Source: Methylosinus sp. LW4 (GTDB taxonomy: Bacteria > Pseudomonadota > Alphaproteobacteria > Rhizobiales > Beijerinckiaceae). Taken from it: a stretch of DNA of 64,000 nt. How positions within the stretch are numbered: position 1 is the stretch's first letter; each line of letters opens with the position of its first letter. The translations under genes were made by a program, and so were the position numbers. Below are positions 25,400 to 34,195 of the stretch, in pieces. Below the pieces are notes generated by a model. The model was not told where the DNA came from. It did no database searches and saw nothing but the letters and a program-made list of their open reading frames with translations. Location of the stretch: contig NZ_KB900626.1 of assembly GCF_000379125.1 (NCBI RefSeq), positions 1,645,748 through 1,709,747 on the forward strand. Reading direction: 5' to 3'.

Positions 25400-25672
25400 T
25401 TGGCCGAGGAACCGAAATTCACCCGCGAGCGCCCTAAGACGGTCGGCGAGCTGATCGAGGCCTTGCAGAAGCTGCCCGCGAACGCCCGCGTCTTGGTCCA
25501 TGGCGAGGACGACAGCCTCTATGACTGCGGCGCTCCCATGATCGAGCTGGTGATGCTCAATCGATACCCCGACAGCAGGGACAATCTCGGCCCGCATCGG
25601 CTGTCGAGCGGCATGGACGCCGATAAGGCGGTCGGCGTCGTCATCATCAATGACGCAAATCGGGAGTGGTGA
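25400..25672 (+). CDS. small hypothetical protein
   Basis: A 90-residue acidic cytoplasmic protein. The start codon is TTG, with AGAGGAGATCGAC in front of it. The core (RPKTVGELIEALQKLPANAR, VLVHGEDDSLYDCG, KAVGVVIINDANREW) looks like a compact alpha-beta domain; similar short proteins are found across bacteria without assigned function, with the recurring theme ELIEALQKLPxDxxV. No neighbour gives context. Confidence 0.72.
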   Translation: MAEEPKFTRERPKTVGELIEALQKLPANARVLVHGEDDSLYDCGAPMIELVMLNRYPDSRDNLGPHRLSSGMDADKAVGVVIINDANREW

Positions 25673-25730
25673 GGGGAGCGCGCAGCGTCAGAGGCCCCGC
25701 CCCGGCGCGGCCCTCACCGCTGTGGCCCTG

Positions 25731-25830
25731 GAGCCTTTCCGGTTCAGATCGAACCGAAAAGACTCTAGATACCCTTGCTCGGTCGTGTTTTCGTCACGCG
25801 AGCCGGTTCGCACTTCGCTCAAAAACACGC
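25731..25830. repeat. dispersed palindromic intergenic repeat
   Basis: Two inverted repeats in series: GGTTC (25741-25745) with GAACC (25751-25755), embedded in a longer imperfect palindrome GAGCCTTTCC...GAAAAGACTC, then CGTGTTTT (25784-25791) with AAAACACG (25822-25829) around CACGCGAGCCGGTTCGCACTT. Elements of this ACGCGAACCGG...CACTTCGCT type occur in very many copies in Rhizobiales genomes. It sits just downstream of the sugar-transferase gene and may help end its transcript. Confidence 0.6.
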
Positions 25831-25858
25831 TAGGCTCGGCGAGCGGACGCCGCGCCTC

Positions 25859-27289
25859 TCAATAAGCGCGCGAATCGCGCAGCACCATCATCATGGTGCG
25901 GAATATGATGCCGACGTCGAGCAGCAACGTCCAATTGTCGATGTAATAGAGGTCGCAGTCCACGCGGTTGCGTAGCTTATCCAAAGTGTCCAGCTCGCCG
26001 CGAAAGCCTTTGACTTGCGCCCAGCCGGTCATGCCCGGCTTCACCCTGTGGCGCACGGCGTAATATTCGACCAGCTCCTCGAGGTTGCGACCGTCGGTCT
26101 TGGTGGCCAGCGCATGCGGACGCGGACCGACGATCGACATATCGCCGAGGATCACATTGATCAGCTGCGGCAGCTCGTCGATGCTCGAGCGTCGGATGAA
26201 ACGCCCGACGCGCGTGACGCGGGGGTCGCCGCGGCTCGTCTGCACCGTGGCGTGCGCATCGGTCTTCTCGGCGAACATCGAGCGGAATTTCCACAATTCG
26301 AAAATGCGGCCATTGAAGCCGACGCGCTGCTGCCGAAAGAAGATGGGACCGGGAGAGTCGATCCTGATCGCCAGGGCTGTCGCCGCCATCAGCGGCGACA
26401 GCAGAACGAGGGCGCAGGAGGCGAGCGCGATATCCTCGATGCGCTTGAACCAGAGGTTCCAGCCGTGGATCGGCTCCTCCATGCCGCAGAAGGAGATGCG
26501 GTCGCCGAATTTCGCGACGCTGACGACATCCGCCATCACGCGCCGATCCGCCGGCAGGACGAACACGCGCGTGGAAAGATGCCGCAGCATGTCGAGATGG
26601 CGCAGAACATTCGGAATCTCGGCCCAGGGCGCGGCGAGATAGACATGGTCGATCGCTTCCTGGACGATGCGATCCGACAAATCGGCGAGCTCGGCGAGAT
26701 CGGCGTATGTGGCGTAGCCGACGACGACCTCCTCATTGCGGGTCTCGCCCTCGATCTCGCGCGGATGCAGCGGATCGCAGAACACGCCGACCGAGAGCGC
26801 GCGATGGACGAAGGCGCTCTCCGCCAGCGCCTCGCGAATGCGCCTTAAGATCAAGGCGCGCGCGGCGATCGCGATCGCCGTGCTCGTCCCCGCCCAGGAG
26901 AAGAACCAGAGGCGCGAATAGCTCTCCGCCGATTTCGTCGCCGCGGCGATGCAGATCATCAAGGCGAAAGTGGCGAGGAAGGACAGAGTGGCGCGCCGCA
27001 GCACATGTCGGCGATCGAGCACGCTCGACGTCCGATAGACCTCGAAAATATGCGCCAATCCGAACTGCAGGGAGGCGGCGAAGAAAATCGCCCAAATCTG
27101 CCACTCCTGCGGCGAGGCCCCGGCCGATCCGCCGGGAAGCCCGACGCATGCGAAACCCGCGACGATCAGAGTGAGAATGTCGAAGGCGGCAAATCCGGCG
27201 GAAAAATTATGGAGCGAAATTCGTTTCGACTTGCGAGTCGATCTGCGGGACCACACGACGTCCCGCGAGTCGCAGAAATCCAACCACAT
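25859..27289 (-). CDS. polyprenyl-phosphate sugar-phosphate transferase (WcaJ/ExoY-like)
   Basis: A 476-residue membrane enzyme that transfers a sugar-1-phosphate to undecaprenyl phosphate, the first step of an exopolysaccharide repeat unit. The N-terminal half has about four hydrophobic helices and a CoA-binding-like CGEQ region. The catalytic half has a fifth helix (LASCALVLLSPLMAATAL), then GPIFFRQQRVGFNGRIF, LWKFRSMF, RRSSIDELPQLINV, DMSIVGPRPHA and RHRVKPGMTGWAQVKGFRG. The ATG at 27289 is chosen; a TTG three codons earlier is possible. No other polysaccharide genes flank it. Confidence 0.9.
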   Translation of the reverse strand: MWLDFCDSRDVVWSRRSTRKSKRISLHNFSAGFAAFDILTLIVAGFACVGLPGGSAGASPQEWQIWAIFFAASLQFGLAHIFEVYRTSSVLDRRHVLRRATLSFLATFALMICIAAATKSAESYSRLWFFSWAGTSTAIAIAARALILRRIREALAESAFVHRALSVGVFCDPLHPREIEGETRNEEVVVGYATYADLAELADLSDRIVQEAIDHVYLAAPWAEIPNVLRHLDMLRHLSTRVFVLPADRRVMADVVSVAKFGDRISFCGMEEPIHGWNLWFKRIEDIALASCALVLLSPLMAATALAIRIDSPGPIFFRQQRVGFNGRIFELWKFRSMFAEKTDAHATVQTSRGDPRVTRVGRFIRRSSIDELPQLINVILGDMSIVGPRPHALATKTDGRNLEELVEYYAVRHRVKPGMTGWAQVKGFRGELDTLDKLRNRVDCDLYYIDNWTLLLDVGIIFRTMMMVLRDSRAY

Positions 27290-27391
27290 ACTAGTCAACC
27301 CCGAAAATATTCGGAAGTAATCTAGCTTAATTTTCTGTCAATGCAAGTCGCGCATGTGCTGCGCATATGCTCTGTTTCGAGACAGTCGCGT

Positions 27392-28486
27392 TCAGTCCAG
27401 CAAGGCCGCGACGTGATCGCCGATCGCCAGAGCCGAGGTGAGCCCGGGGCTCTCTATGCCGAACAGGCAGACCAGACCCGAAAGGCCGTGATCCGCCGGG
27501 CCGAGAATGCGAAAATCCGCTGCGGGCGCGCCCGGCCCGGTGAGCTTGGGCCTAATTCCGGCATAATCGGGAGCGAGCCGCTCGGCCGGCAGCTGCGGCC
27601 AATAGCGACGGATGCGCATCTCGAAATCGGCGCGCCGCGCGGCGGAGACGCGATAGTCCTCGGCGTCGATCCACTCCACATCCGGCCCGAAGCGCATGCG
27701 GCCGGCGATATCCAATGTGACATGGACTCCGAGCCCGCCATCGACCGGAGCGGGATAGATCAGCCGCGAGAAAGGCGCGCGGCCGGAAAAGGCGAAATAG
27801 CAGCCCTTGGCGAGGAAGAGCGGCGGAATCGCAGCCCGATCGAGCCCCTCTATGGCGGCGGCGACGGTCTGAGCGCGCAGCCCCGCGGCCACGACGAGAA
27901 GCTCCGCCTCCGCCATGCCGGCGTCGGCGCCGCCGAAGCGAATGCGCCAGCGCTCGCCGATCCGCTCGGCTCCCAGCACAGGCGTCGCCAGAGCGATGGC
28001 GCCGCCTCGGTCCTCTATTTCGCCGCGCAGCGCCAGCATCAGCCCAGGCGCGTCTATGATTCCGGTCTCCGCGCTGAGCAGCGCCGCCGTGCAGGAAAGC
28101 GCCGGCTCCAGCCGTCGCGCCTCCGCGGCGCTACAGGCGGAAAGACCTTCGACGCCATTGGCGCGCCCATTTGCCAGCAGAGCGTCGAGCTTCTCCTCCT
28201 CGCCCGGCTCGGTCGCGACGATCAGCTTGCCGAGCCGGCGATGCGCGACGCCATGGCTCTGCGCGAAAGCATAGAGCGCGCGCCGCCCTTCGATGCAGAG
28301 CCGATGGCGCAGGCTGCCGGTCGGATAATAGAGCCCGGCGTGGATCACCCCGCTGTTGCGGGAGGAGACGCCGCCGCCGATGACGGGGTCGGCCTCGGCG
28401 ACGATGACCTCATGGCCCTTCGCCGCGAGGCTGCGGGCGACCGCGAGCCCCACCACGCCGGCGCCGACGATCAATGCGCGCGCCAT
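27392..28486 (-). CDS. DAO-family FAD-dependent oxidoreductase
   Basis: A 364-residue flavoprotein of the D-amino-acid oxidase / L-2-hydroxyglutarate dehydrogenase family. Features are ALIVGAGVVGLAVARSLAA, SSRNSGVIHAGLYYPTGSL, CIEGRRALYAFAQSHG, ETGIIDAPGLMLAL and FRILGPADHGLSGLVCLFG. The RNSGVIHAGLYY motif fits L-2-hydroxyglutarate dehydrogenase (LhgO)-like enzymes best. AAGGAGGCGG precedes the ATG at 28486. The same frame stays open far upstream antisense to ilvD, but that extension is a GC-rich shadow. Divergent from ilvD. Confidence 0.85.
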   Translation of the reverse strand: MARALIVGAGVVGLAVARSLAAKGHEVIVAEADPVIGGGVSSRNSGVIHAGLYYPTGSLRHRLCIEGRRALYAFAQSHGVAHRRLGKLIVATEPGEEEKLDALLANGRANGVEGLSACSAAEARRLEPALSCTAALLSAETGIIDAPGLMLALRGEIEDRGGAIALATPVLGAERIGERWRIRFGGADAGMAEAELLVVAAGLRAQTVAAAIEGLDRAAIPPLFLAKGCYFAFSGRAPFSRLIYPAPVDGGLGVHVTLDIAGRMRFGPDVEWIDAEDYRVSAARRADFEMRIRRYWPQLPAERLAPDYAGIRPKLTGPGAPAADFRILGPADHGLSGLVCLFGIESPGLTSALAIGDHVAALLD

Positions 28487-28615
28487 GGGCCGCCTCCTTC
28501 TCGAAGAATGGCGAGGCCGAGGCTCACGCTCAGCCGGCTTCGGCCGGTTGCGGGGCCTGCTTCCTTGGGATAGTGCATCTGCGACACGCGTTTTGAAAGA
28601 AGAAGAGAGCCGCCC

Positions 28616-30460
28616 ATGCCGCCGTTCCGCTCCCGCACCACCACCCATGGACGCAATATGGCGGGCGCGCGCGGCCTGTGGCGCGCCACTGGAATGAAGG
28701 ACGACGACTTCGGCAAGCCGATCATCGCCGTCGCCAATTCCTTCACGCAATTCGTGCCCGGCCATGTGCATCTGAAAGATCTCGGCCAGCTGGTCGCGCG
28801 CGAGATCGAGAAGGCCGGCGGCGTCGCCAAGGAGTTCGACACGATCGCCGTCGATGACGGCATCGCCATGGGCCATGACGGAATGCTCTATTCCCTGCCC
28901 TCGCGCGAGATCATCGCCGATAGCGTCGAATATATGTGCAACGCCCATTGCGCCGACGCTCTCGTCTGCATCTCCAATTGCGACAAGATCACCCCCGGCA
29001 TGCTGATGGCCGCGCTGCGGCTGAACATCCCCACCATCTTCGTCTCCGGCGGGCCGATGGAGGCCGGCAAGGTCACGCTGCATGGCGAGAGCCACGCGCT
29101 CGATCTCGTCGACGCCATGGTGGCCGCCGGCGACGACAAGGTGAGCGACGCCGACGTCGCCGTCATCGAGCGTTCCGCCTGCCCCACCTGCGGCTCCTGC
29201 TCCGGCATGTTCACCGCAAATTCGATGAACTGCCTCGCCGAGGCGCTCGGCCTCGCTTTGCCCGGCAATGGCACTGTGCTGGCGACGCATGCGGATCGCG
29301 AGCGCCTCTTCGTCGAGGCCGGCCATCTCATCGTCGATCTCGCCCGCCGCTGGTACGAGCAGGACGATTCCAGCGTGCTGCCGCGCTCCATCGCCAAGTT
29401 CGAAGCCTTCGAGAACGCCATGACGCTCGACATTGCCATGGGCGGCTCCACCAACACCGTGCTGCATATTCTCGCCGCCGCTTATGAGGCGGAGGTCCCC
29501 TTCACAATGGCGGATATCGACCGTCTGTCGCGGCGCGTGCCGGTTCTGTGCAAGGTCGCGCCCAGCGTGCCGGACATTCACCTCGAGGATGTGCATCGCG
29601 CCGGCGGCATTTACGCCATTCTCGGCGAGCTGGCGCGCGCCGGCCTGCTGCACACCGACCTGCCGACCGTGCATGCGACCACGCTCGGCGAGGCGCTCAC
29701 GCGCTGGGACGTGCGCGTCTCCAATAGCGAGAGCGTCGCGACTTTCTACCGCGCCGCGCCGGGCGGCGTGCCGACGCAAGTGGCCTTCAGCCAGAGCCGC
29801 CGTTTCGACGCGCTCGATCTCGACCGCGAGAAAGGCGCCGTGCGCGACGCCGCCCACGCTTTCTCCAAGGATGGCGGGCTCGCCGTGCTGACCGGCAATC
29901 TCGCGCTCGACGGCTGCATCGTGAAGACGGCCGGCGTCGACGATTCCATCCTGAAATTCGCTGGCCCGGCGCGCGTCTTCGAGAGCCAGGACGCCGCGGT
30001 CGATGCGATCCTGACCGGCAAGATCGTCGCCGGCGATGTGGTGGTGATCCGCTATGAAGGCCCGCGTGGCGGCCCCGGCATGCAGGAAATGCTCTATCCG
30101 ACGAGCTATCTGAAGTCGAAGGGCCTCGGCAAAGCCTGCGCGCTCATCACCGACGGGCGCTTTTCGGGCGGCACGTCGGGCCTCTCCATCGGCCATGTCT
30201 CGCCGGAGGCGGCCGAAGGCGGCCTCATCGGCCTGGTGCAGGAAGGCGACAAGATCGAGATCGACATTCCGGCGCGCTCCATCCGCCTCGCCGTTTCTGA
30301 GGACGAGCTGGCGAAGCGCCGCACGGCGGAAGAGGCGCACGGCAAGGACGCCTGGAAGCCGGCGAAACGCGCGCGCAAAGTCTCGAAGGCGCTGCGCGCC
30401 TATGCGGCCATGACCACCAGCGCGGCGCGCGGCGCCGTGCGAGAAGTGCCGGAAGAATAA
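28616..30460 (+). CDS. ilvD: dihydroxy-acid dehydratase
   Basis: A 614-residue Fe-S dehydratase of branched-chain amino-acid synthesis that converts 2,3-dihydroxy-3-methylbutanoate and -pentanoate to the 2-oxo acids. The cluster ligands are in [25 protein letters not shown] and [23 protein letters not shown] stretches. Others are [18 protein letters not shown] at the N-terminus, [18 protein letters not shown], and [20 protein letters not shown] near the C-terminus. ilvE lies 8 kb away on the other strand. It is followed by the palindromic repeat array. Confidence 0.97.
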   Translation: MPPFRSRTTTHGRNMAGARGLWRATGMKDDDFGKPIIAVANSFTQFVPGHVHLKDLGQLVAREIEKAGGVAKEFDTIAVDDGIAMGHDGMLYSLPSREIIADSVEYMCNAHCADALVCISNCDKITPGMLMAALRLNIPTIFVSGGPMEAGKVTLHGESHALDLVDAMVAAGDDKVSDADVAVIERSACPTCGSCSGMFTANSMNCLAEALGLALPGNGTVLATHADRERLFVEAGHLIVDLARRWYEQDDSSVLPRSIAKFEAFENAMTLDIAMGGSTNTVLHILAAAYEAEVPFTMADIDRLSRRVPVLCKVAPSVPDIHLEDVHRAGGIYAILGELARAGLLHTDLPTVHATTLGEALTRWDVRVSNSESVATFYRAAPGGVPTQVAFSQSRRFDALDLDREKGAVRDAAHAFSKDGGLAVLTGNLALDGCIVKTAGVDDSILKFAGPARVFESQDAAVDAILTGKIVAGDVVVIRYEGPRGGPGMQEMLYPTSYLKSKGLGKACALITDGRFSGGTSGLSIGHVSPEAAEGGLIGLVQEGDKIEIDIPARSIRLAVSEDELAKRRTAEEAHGKDAWKPAKRARKVSKALRAYAAMTTSAARGAVREVPEE

Positions 30461-30467
30461 GCCACGC

Positions 30468-30618
30468 CGTCATTGCGAGCGAAGCGAAGCAATCCAGAGC
30501 CATGAGCCGACTCTCGGCAGATCGCGCAACGCCGCGCGATCGTCATCGCGAGGATCGCGGTGAATGATCGAGGGGCCGCCCTGTGGCTCTGGATTGCTTC
30601 GCTGCGCTCGCAATGACG
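30468..30618. repeat. palindromic repeat unit, copy 1
   Basis: About 34-bp arms face each other. The left arm begins CGTCATTGCGAGCGAAGC (30468) and continues through GAAGCAATCCAGAGCC. The right arm is its near-perfect reverse complement, ending GCTCGCAATGACG at 30618. Between the arms lie about 85 bases with further short inverted segments. First of three copies at a period of about 237 bases. Confidence 0.9.
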
Positions 30619-30703
30619 GCGCCGGAAAAGCGGGGGCGACTGTATTCCCCGTTCACCCCTTCCGCTCAGGCGGCGACGCCAGAGCGTCCCGCAGAATAGC
30701 CCC

Positions 30704-30853
30704 CGTCATTGCGAGCGCAGCGAAGCAATCCAGCGCCATGAGCCGGCTCTCGTCAGCTCGCGCAACGCCGAGCGAACGTGATCGCGAGGAGCGCGGTGAA
30801 TGATCGAGGGGCCGCCCTGCGGCTCTGGATTGCTTCGCTTCGTTCGCAATGAC
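30704..30853. repeat. palindromic repeat unit, copy 2
   Basis: Begins CGTCATTGCGAGCGCAGC and ends GTTCGCAATGACG. It shares the arms and most of the core with copy 1. The roughly 85-base inter-unit segments (GCGCCGGA...AGAATAGCCCC) are repeated too, so the whole period of about 237 bases has been duplicated. Confidence 0.9.
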
Positions 30854-30941
30854 GGCGCCGGAGAAGCGGCGGAACCGTCACTCCCCGTTCACCCCTTCCG
30901 CTCAGGCGGCGCGACGCCAGAGCGCCTCGCAGAATAGCCCC

Positions 30942-31096
30942 CGTCATTGCGAGCGAAGCGAAGCAATCCAGCGCCACGAGCCGGCTCTCGTCAGATCGCG
31001 CAACGCCGAGCGATCGTCATCGCGAGGACAGAAGCGGCGAATCAATCGAGACGCCGCCCTGCGGCTCTGGATTGCTTCGCTACGCTCGCAATGACG
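30942..31096. repeat. palindromic repeat unit, copy 3
   Basis: Begins CGTCATTGCGAGCGAAGC and ends GCTCGCAATGACG, four bases before the stop of the GIY-YIG gene. The core differs slightly from copies 1 and 2 (GAGGACAGAAGCGGCGAATC). The arms are of the CATTGCGAGCGAAGCGAAGC kind that is dispersed in many proteobacterial genomes. Confidence 0.9.
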
Positions 31097-31100
31097 GCGC

Positions 31101-31391
31101 TCAGAGAGCGAGCTCGTCGTAGAGATCCCGCCATGTCGGATTCATCGCCTCGATCAGCACGAGCTTCTTTAGCCGCGATCCCGCTTTGATCTGTTTCTCA
31201 CGGGCGATGGCCTCATCCATCCTCTCGTAATATTCGTACCAGACAAGCGTCTTGCATCCGTAGCGCGCGGTAAATCCCGGCGTCAGGCTTTCTCGATGCT
31301 GATAGATGCGTTGCGATAAATTCGATGTGACGCCCGTGTAGACGGTTCCGTTGCGCTTGCTGGCCATGATGTAGACGGCTGGCTGTTTCAT
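31101..31391 (-). CDS. GIY-YIG nuclease family protein (YhbQ/UPF0213-like)
   Basis: A 96-residue stand-alone GIY-YIG domain. The motif pair is VYIMASKRNGTVYTGVTSNL (GIY/YIG equivalents at VYI and YTG), followed by RIYQHRESLTPGFTARYGCK, and the catalytic Glu is probably in YERMDEAIAREKQIKAG. Small proteins of this kind are widespread; the catalytic role of most is unproven. The stop lies four bases from the last repeat arm. Another half-arm (31411-31431) lies 20 bases upstream of the start, so the gene is enclosed by repeat sequence. Confidence 0.9.
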   Translation of the reverse strand: MKQPAVYIMASKRNGTVYTGVTSNLSQRIYQHRESLTPGFTARYGCKTLVWYEYYERMDEAIAREKQIKAGSRLKKLVLIEAMNPTWRDLYDELAL

Positions 31392-31410
31392 ATCGCGGCA
31401 TCCCGTCCCC

Positions 31411-31431
31411 GCTTCGCCTCGCAATGACGCC
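31411..31431. repeat. solitary repeat half-arm upstream of GIY-YIG gene
   Basis: GCTTCGCCTCGCAATGACGCC matches the outer 20 bases of the repeat arms (reverse orientation reads GGCGTCATTGCGAGGCGAAG). With copy 3 on the other side it brackets the nuclease gene. Confidence 0.75.
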
Positions 31432-31457
31432 TCACATTAGAAGAAAGACGAGAAGCC

Positions 31458-32309
31458 TCACTCCCCGCTCACCCATTCGATCTCGCATCCCGCGCCCGGC
31501 CCTTGCGCGAGACGCTCGGCGAAAAAGGCCGAGATCGTCCGCGCCTCCGCCTCGAAGGTGAAGGGCGGATTGACGACGAGGAGACCGGTGCTGCGCAATC
31601 TCGTATCCTGCTCGTCGCCGCCGACGCAAAGATCGAGACGCAGAATCTTCCTCACGCCGCTGGCGCGCAAGGCGCCGATCAGCCAGCGCTGCTCCGCAGC
31701 GTCCTTGATCGGCCTCCAGAGCGCATAAATCCCGGTCGGCCATTTGCGATGCGCGTCGAGAAAGGTCTTCAGCATGCGCTCGGTCTCGTCGCGCTGCTCG
31801 AAGGGCGGATCGATCAGCACGAGCCCGCGCCGCTCCTTGGGCGGCACGAAGGCCGAGAGGCCGACATAGCCGTCGAGATGAATGGCCTTCACGCGCTTGT
31901 CGCGCGCGAAGCGCCTCTGCAGCGCTTCGAATGCGTCCGGCCGCAATTCGCAGAAGACGGCGCGGTCCTGCGCGCGCATGAAGCGCGCCGCGATCAGCGG
32001 CGAGCCGGGATAGAGCGCCGGCCGCCCCTCCGCGCCGAGCGGGCCGACAATATCGAGATAGGGCGCGAGCAATTCGCGCAGCCGCGCATCGGCGCCGGAG
32101 AGATCGCCTAGCCGCCCTATGCCGCCACGCCATTCGCCGGTGCGCTCGGCGGCGTCGGCGGAAAGGTCATAGGCGCCCTCCCCCGCATGTGTGTCGACGA
32201 CTCGAAACGGCGTCTCCTTGCGCGTGAGATAGAGGAGAAGCCGCGCCAGCAGCGCATGCTTGAGCACATCGGCGAAATTGCCGGCGTGAAACCCATGGCG
32301 ATAATTCAT
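31458..32309 (-). CDS. rlmJ: 23S rRNA (adenine(2030)-N(6))-methyltransferase
   Basis: A 283-residue enzyme that methylates A2030 of 23S rRNA. The family N-terminus MNYRHGFHAGNFADVLKHAL, VVDTHAGEGAYDL, YPGSPLIAARFMRAQD, LVLIDPPFEQRDE and LLVVNPPFTFE are all present. The start at 32309 matches homologues exactly. It lies three bases downstream of the RNase T2 gene and is co-directional with it. Confidence 0.95.
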   Translation of the reverse strand: MNYRHGFHAGNFADVLKHALLARLLLYLTRKETPFRVVDTHAGEGAYDLSADAAERTGEWRGGIGRLGDLSGADARLRELLAPYLDIVGPLGAEGRPALYPGSPLIAARFMRAQDRAVFCELRPDAFEALQRRFARDKRVKAIHLDGYVGLSAFVPPKERRGLVLIDPPFEQRDETERMLKTFLDAHRKWPTGIYALWRPIKDAAEQRWLIGALRASGVRKILRLDLCVGGDEQDTRLRSTGLLVVNPPFTFEAEARTISAFFAERLAQGPGAGCEIEWVSGE

Positions 32310-32312
32310 CGG

Positions 32313-32975
32313 CTACAGCGGCGCCGGCACGGAGATTTCGCCGGCGCGGCAGGCGCCGCGCGCGATCTCGGGACAGGGGCGGAACTCGCGCAGATCGCGC
32401 GAGAAGCAGATGCGCACATCCTGCAGCGCGCCCTTGCGGCAGGTGACGGCGAGCATGCCCGGACGCAGCCGCGGATTGGCGGCGATGAAGGCGCGCTGAA
32501 TGTCGAGCGGCGCGAAGCTCTGCGCCTGCCGCGACCGCTCGAGCAGGGCCGGAATGGTCACGCTCTCCGTCGCGCGGCGCACGTCGAGGAAATAATCGGT
32601 CGGGCTCTTGCCCGAGCAGCGGCCATGCTTGCGCCATTCGTGCCGCGCCAGCCCTTCGTCGGGATAGACGCCGGCGACATGCTCGAGCGCCATGCGCGAG
32701 GGCGTCGCGGCGCCGTCGCATTCGCTCGGAAAGCCATGCTCATATTGCGGCCACAGGCCATGGGTGACAAAGCCCTTGCCGAGGCCGGGCTCGCATTGCG
32801 CGCGATATTCGCGACCGCCGCCGCTCTCGCAAAAGGCCGGCGACCAGGAGAGCGTCAGCACATAGAAGTCGAAGCCGCCGCTGCGCGCCTCCGGCGCCGA
32901 TTGCGCCATGCCGCTCGAGGCGAAGAGCGAGACCAGCGCCGCGAGGACGCAGACACGAGACCATTGCACGAACAT
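32313..32975 (-). CDS. secreted ribonuclease T2 family protein
   Basis: A 220-residue periplasmic or secreted endoribonuclease. A signal peptide (about 1-24, ending GMAQS) is followed by the two catalytic signatures: CAS I THGLWPQYE (His72) and CAS II RHEWRKHGRCSG (His112, Glu113, His117). Cys residues at 49 and 61, among others, fit the usual disulfides. The start at 32975 has GGAG upstream. It is close to RNase I of enterobacteria in role: degradation of external or leaked RNA to 2',3'-cyclic phosphates. Confidence 0.92.
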   Translation of the reverse strand: MFVQWSRVCVLAALVSLFASSGMAQSAPEARSGGFDFYVLTLSWSPAFCESGGGREYRAQCEPGLGKGFVTHGLWPQYEHGFPSECDGAATPSRMALEHVAGVYPDEGLARHEWRKHGRCSGKSPTDYFLDVRRATESVTIPALLERSRQAQSFAPLDIQRAFIAANPRLRPGMLAVTCRKGALQDVRICFSRDLREFRPCPEIARGACRAGEISVPAPL

Positions 32976-33110
32976 GCGCCGCTCCGAAATATCGTCGCTC
33001 GAGTGATGCCGGAGCGTGAGGCGCCGCGTCAAGGCGCCGCGACAAAGGCCGACGGCGTTGACACACCCTACTTATTCACTAGGATATTGCTGAATTCATG
33101 GAAGGACTGC

Positions 33111-33656
33111 ATGAGAAGCGCAACTCGCATGATCTGCGCGGCCGCGGCGGCGCTCGGTCTCGCCGGACAGACGGCGGCCCGGCCCGCTTGCGTTTTTCAG
33201 GACGCCGCGCTTCGCAGCGACGCTGGAAGCGGCGAGCATCTCATCGGCGTCATACCGGCGCTGTCGTCCATCGTGCTCGTGCGCCAAGGGCCGAAATGGA
33301 GCATCGTCTCCTACGACGGCGAGACGGGCTATATTCAGACGCGGCGTCTGACGCCCTTCGGCGGCCCCGGCGATCCGCCGAGTTGGCGGCAATCGCTCTC
33401 CTCCGATCGGACGCTGCTACGCGAGATCGATCCGTTCTTCGGCGACGCCTCCTGGCGTTTCGGCCTCGCGCCGCGGTCGACTCTCGGCTTCTATAATTAC
33501 TTCAGCGGCTTTCGGCGTTCGGCCTGGACCGATCGCGCCGGCGCCCGCGCCGCCGAGGCGCGAGCTTCGGCAAGTCCCTGCCTCGCCGCCTTGCAGCAGG
33601 CCGAGCGCCAAGCCGAGCGCAATATCGCGACGAAACCGCCGCGCCGCGCCAATTGA
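33111..33656 (+). CDS. secreted SH3-like domain protein
   Basis: A 181-residue exported protein. A signal peptide (MICAAAAALGLAGQTAA region, about 1-24) is followed by an SH3b-type domain (ALRSDAGSGEHLIGVIPALS, WSIVSYDGETGYIQTRRL, about 32-80). A less conserved part with FGLAPRSTLGFYNYFSG follows, then a Gln/Arg-rich C-terminus. Bacterial SH3 domains of this type commonly bind cell-wall components. The ATG at 33111 follows GGAAGGACTGC; a second in-frame ATG is six codons later. Confidence 0.7.
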   Translation: MRSATRMICAAAAALGLAGQTAARPACVFQDAALRSDAGSGEHLIGVIPALSSIVLVRQGPKWSIVSYDGETGYIQTRRLTPFGGPGDPPSWRQSLSSDRTLLREIDPFFGDASWRFGLAPRSTLGFYNYFSGFRRSAWTDRAGARAAEARASASPCLAALQQAERQAERNIATKPPRRAN

Positions 33657-33687
33657 GCCCGATGCGGGCATTCCGAGGAGCATGACG

Positions 33688-34113
33688 ATGAGCGAAGAGT
33701 GGGAATATCAGATCCGGCTGAACATCAGCGACGATTTCGCCGAGATCGCCCGCACCGATCCGCAGAATGCGGCGATCGCCCCGATCGCCGCGATCTTGGC
33801 CAAGCATCACGCGGCGCTGAGCAATCAGTTCGACGCTTTCGTCAATTATGTCACTGAGGCGGAGAAGCAGGGCGTCGAGCATTTTCCGCTCTACAAATGG
33901 ACCAAGGCGACGATCGAGGACCCGGCCAAAAAGGCCAAGCACGTCAAATCCTTCTCCATCTATGTGGAAGGCGAGGAGGTCTATCCCAAGGCCGCCGCGG
34001 ACGCGCTCGAGGCCGATCTCGCGCCTCTGGTGGGCGCCGGCGTGGTGGAGAAGCTCTCCAAGCACGACACCAATCCCGCGAATAATCCGCAAGCCCCCGC
34101 GCATTTGCGCTGA
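33688..34113 (+). CDS. hypothetical protein, 141 residues
   Basis: A soluble, acidic protein without signal peptide (MSEEWEYQIRLNISDDFAEI...). Its N-terminus resembles a strand-rich domain and the middle is helical; no family is recognised. The second of two adjacent ATGs (33688) is preferred because GAGGAG lies seven bases before it, whereas the first (33682) sits right next to that site. It is 31 bases after the SH3-like gene, so possibly co-transcribed. Confidence 0.7.
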   Translation: MSEEWEYQIRLNISDDFAEIARTDPQNAAIAPIAAILAKHHAALSNQFDAFVNYVTEAEKQGVEHFPLYKWTKATIEDPAKKAKHVKSFSIYVEGEEVYPKAAADALEADLAPLVGAGVVEKLSKHDTNPANNPQAPAHLR

Positions 34114-34195
34114 TCTCTGAACTCGGCCCCGGCGCACGCGCCTCTCAGCGCGGCGCCGGATCGCTTTGCCGCCGGGGCCGCGCTATATTGTCGAT

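Noticed and set aside
28487..30340. In-frame extension of the DAO-family oxidase antisense to ilvD
   Set aside because: The flavin motif begins right at the ATG at 28486 with AAGGAGG before it; the extension is only the shadow of ilvD.
30461..31100. CRISPR array
   Set aside because: Repeats are about 150 bp palindromes with repeated, not unique, spacers, and no cas genes are nearby.
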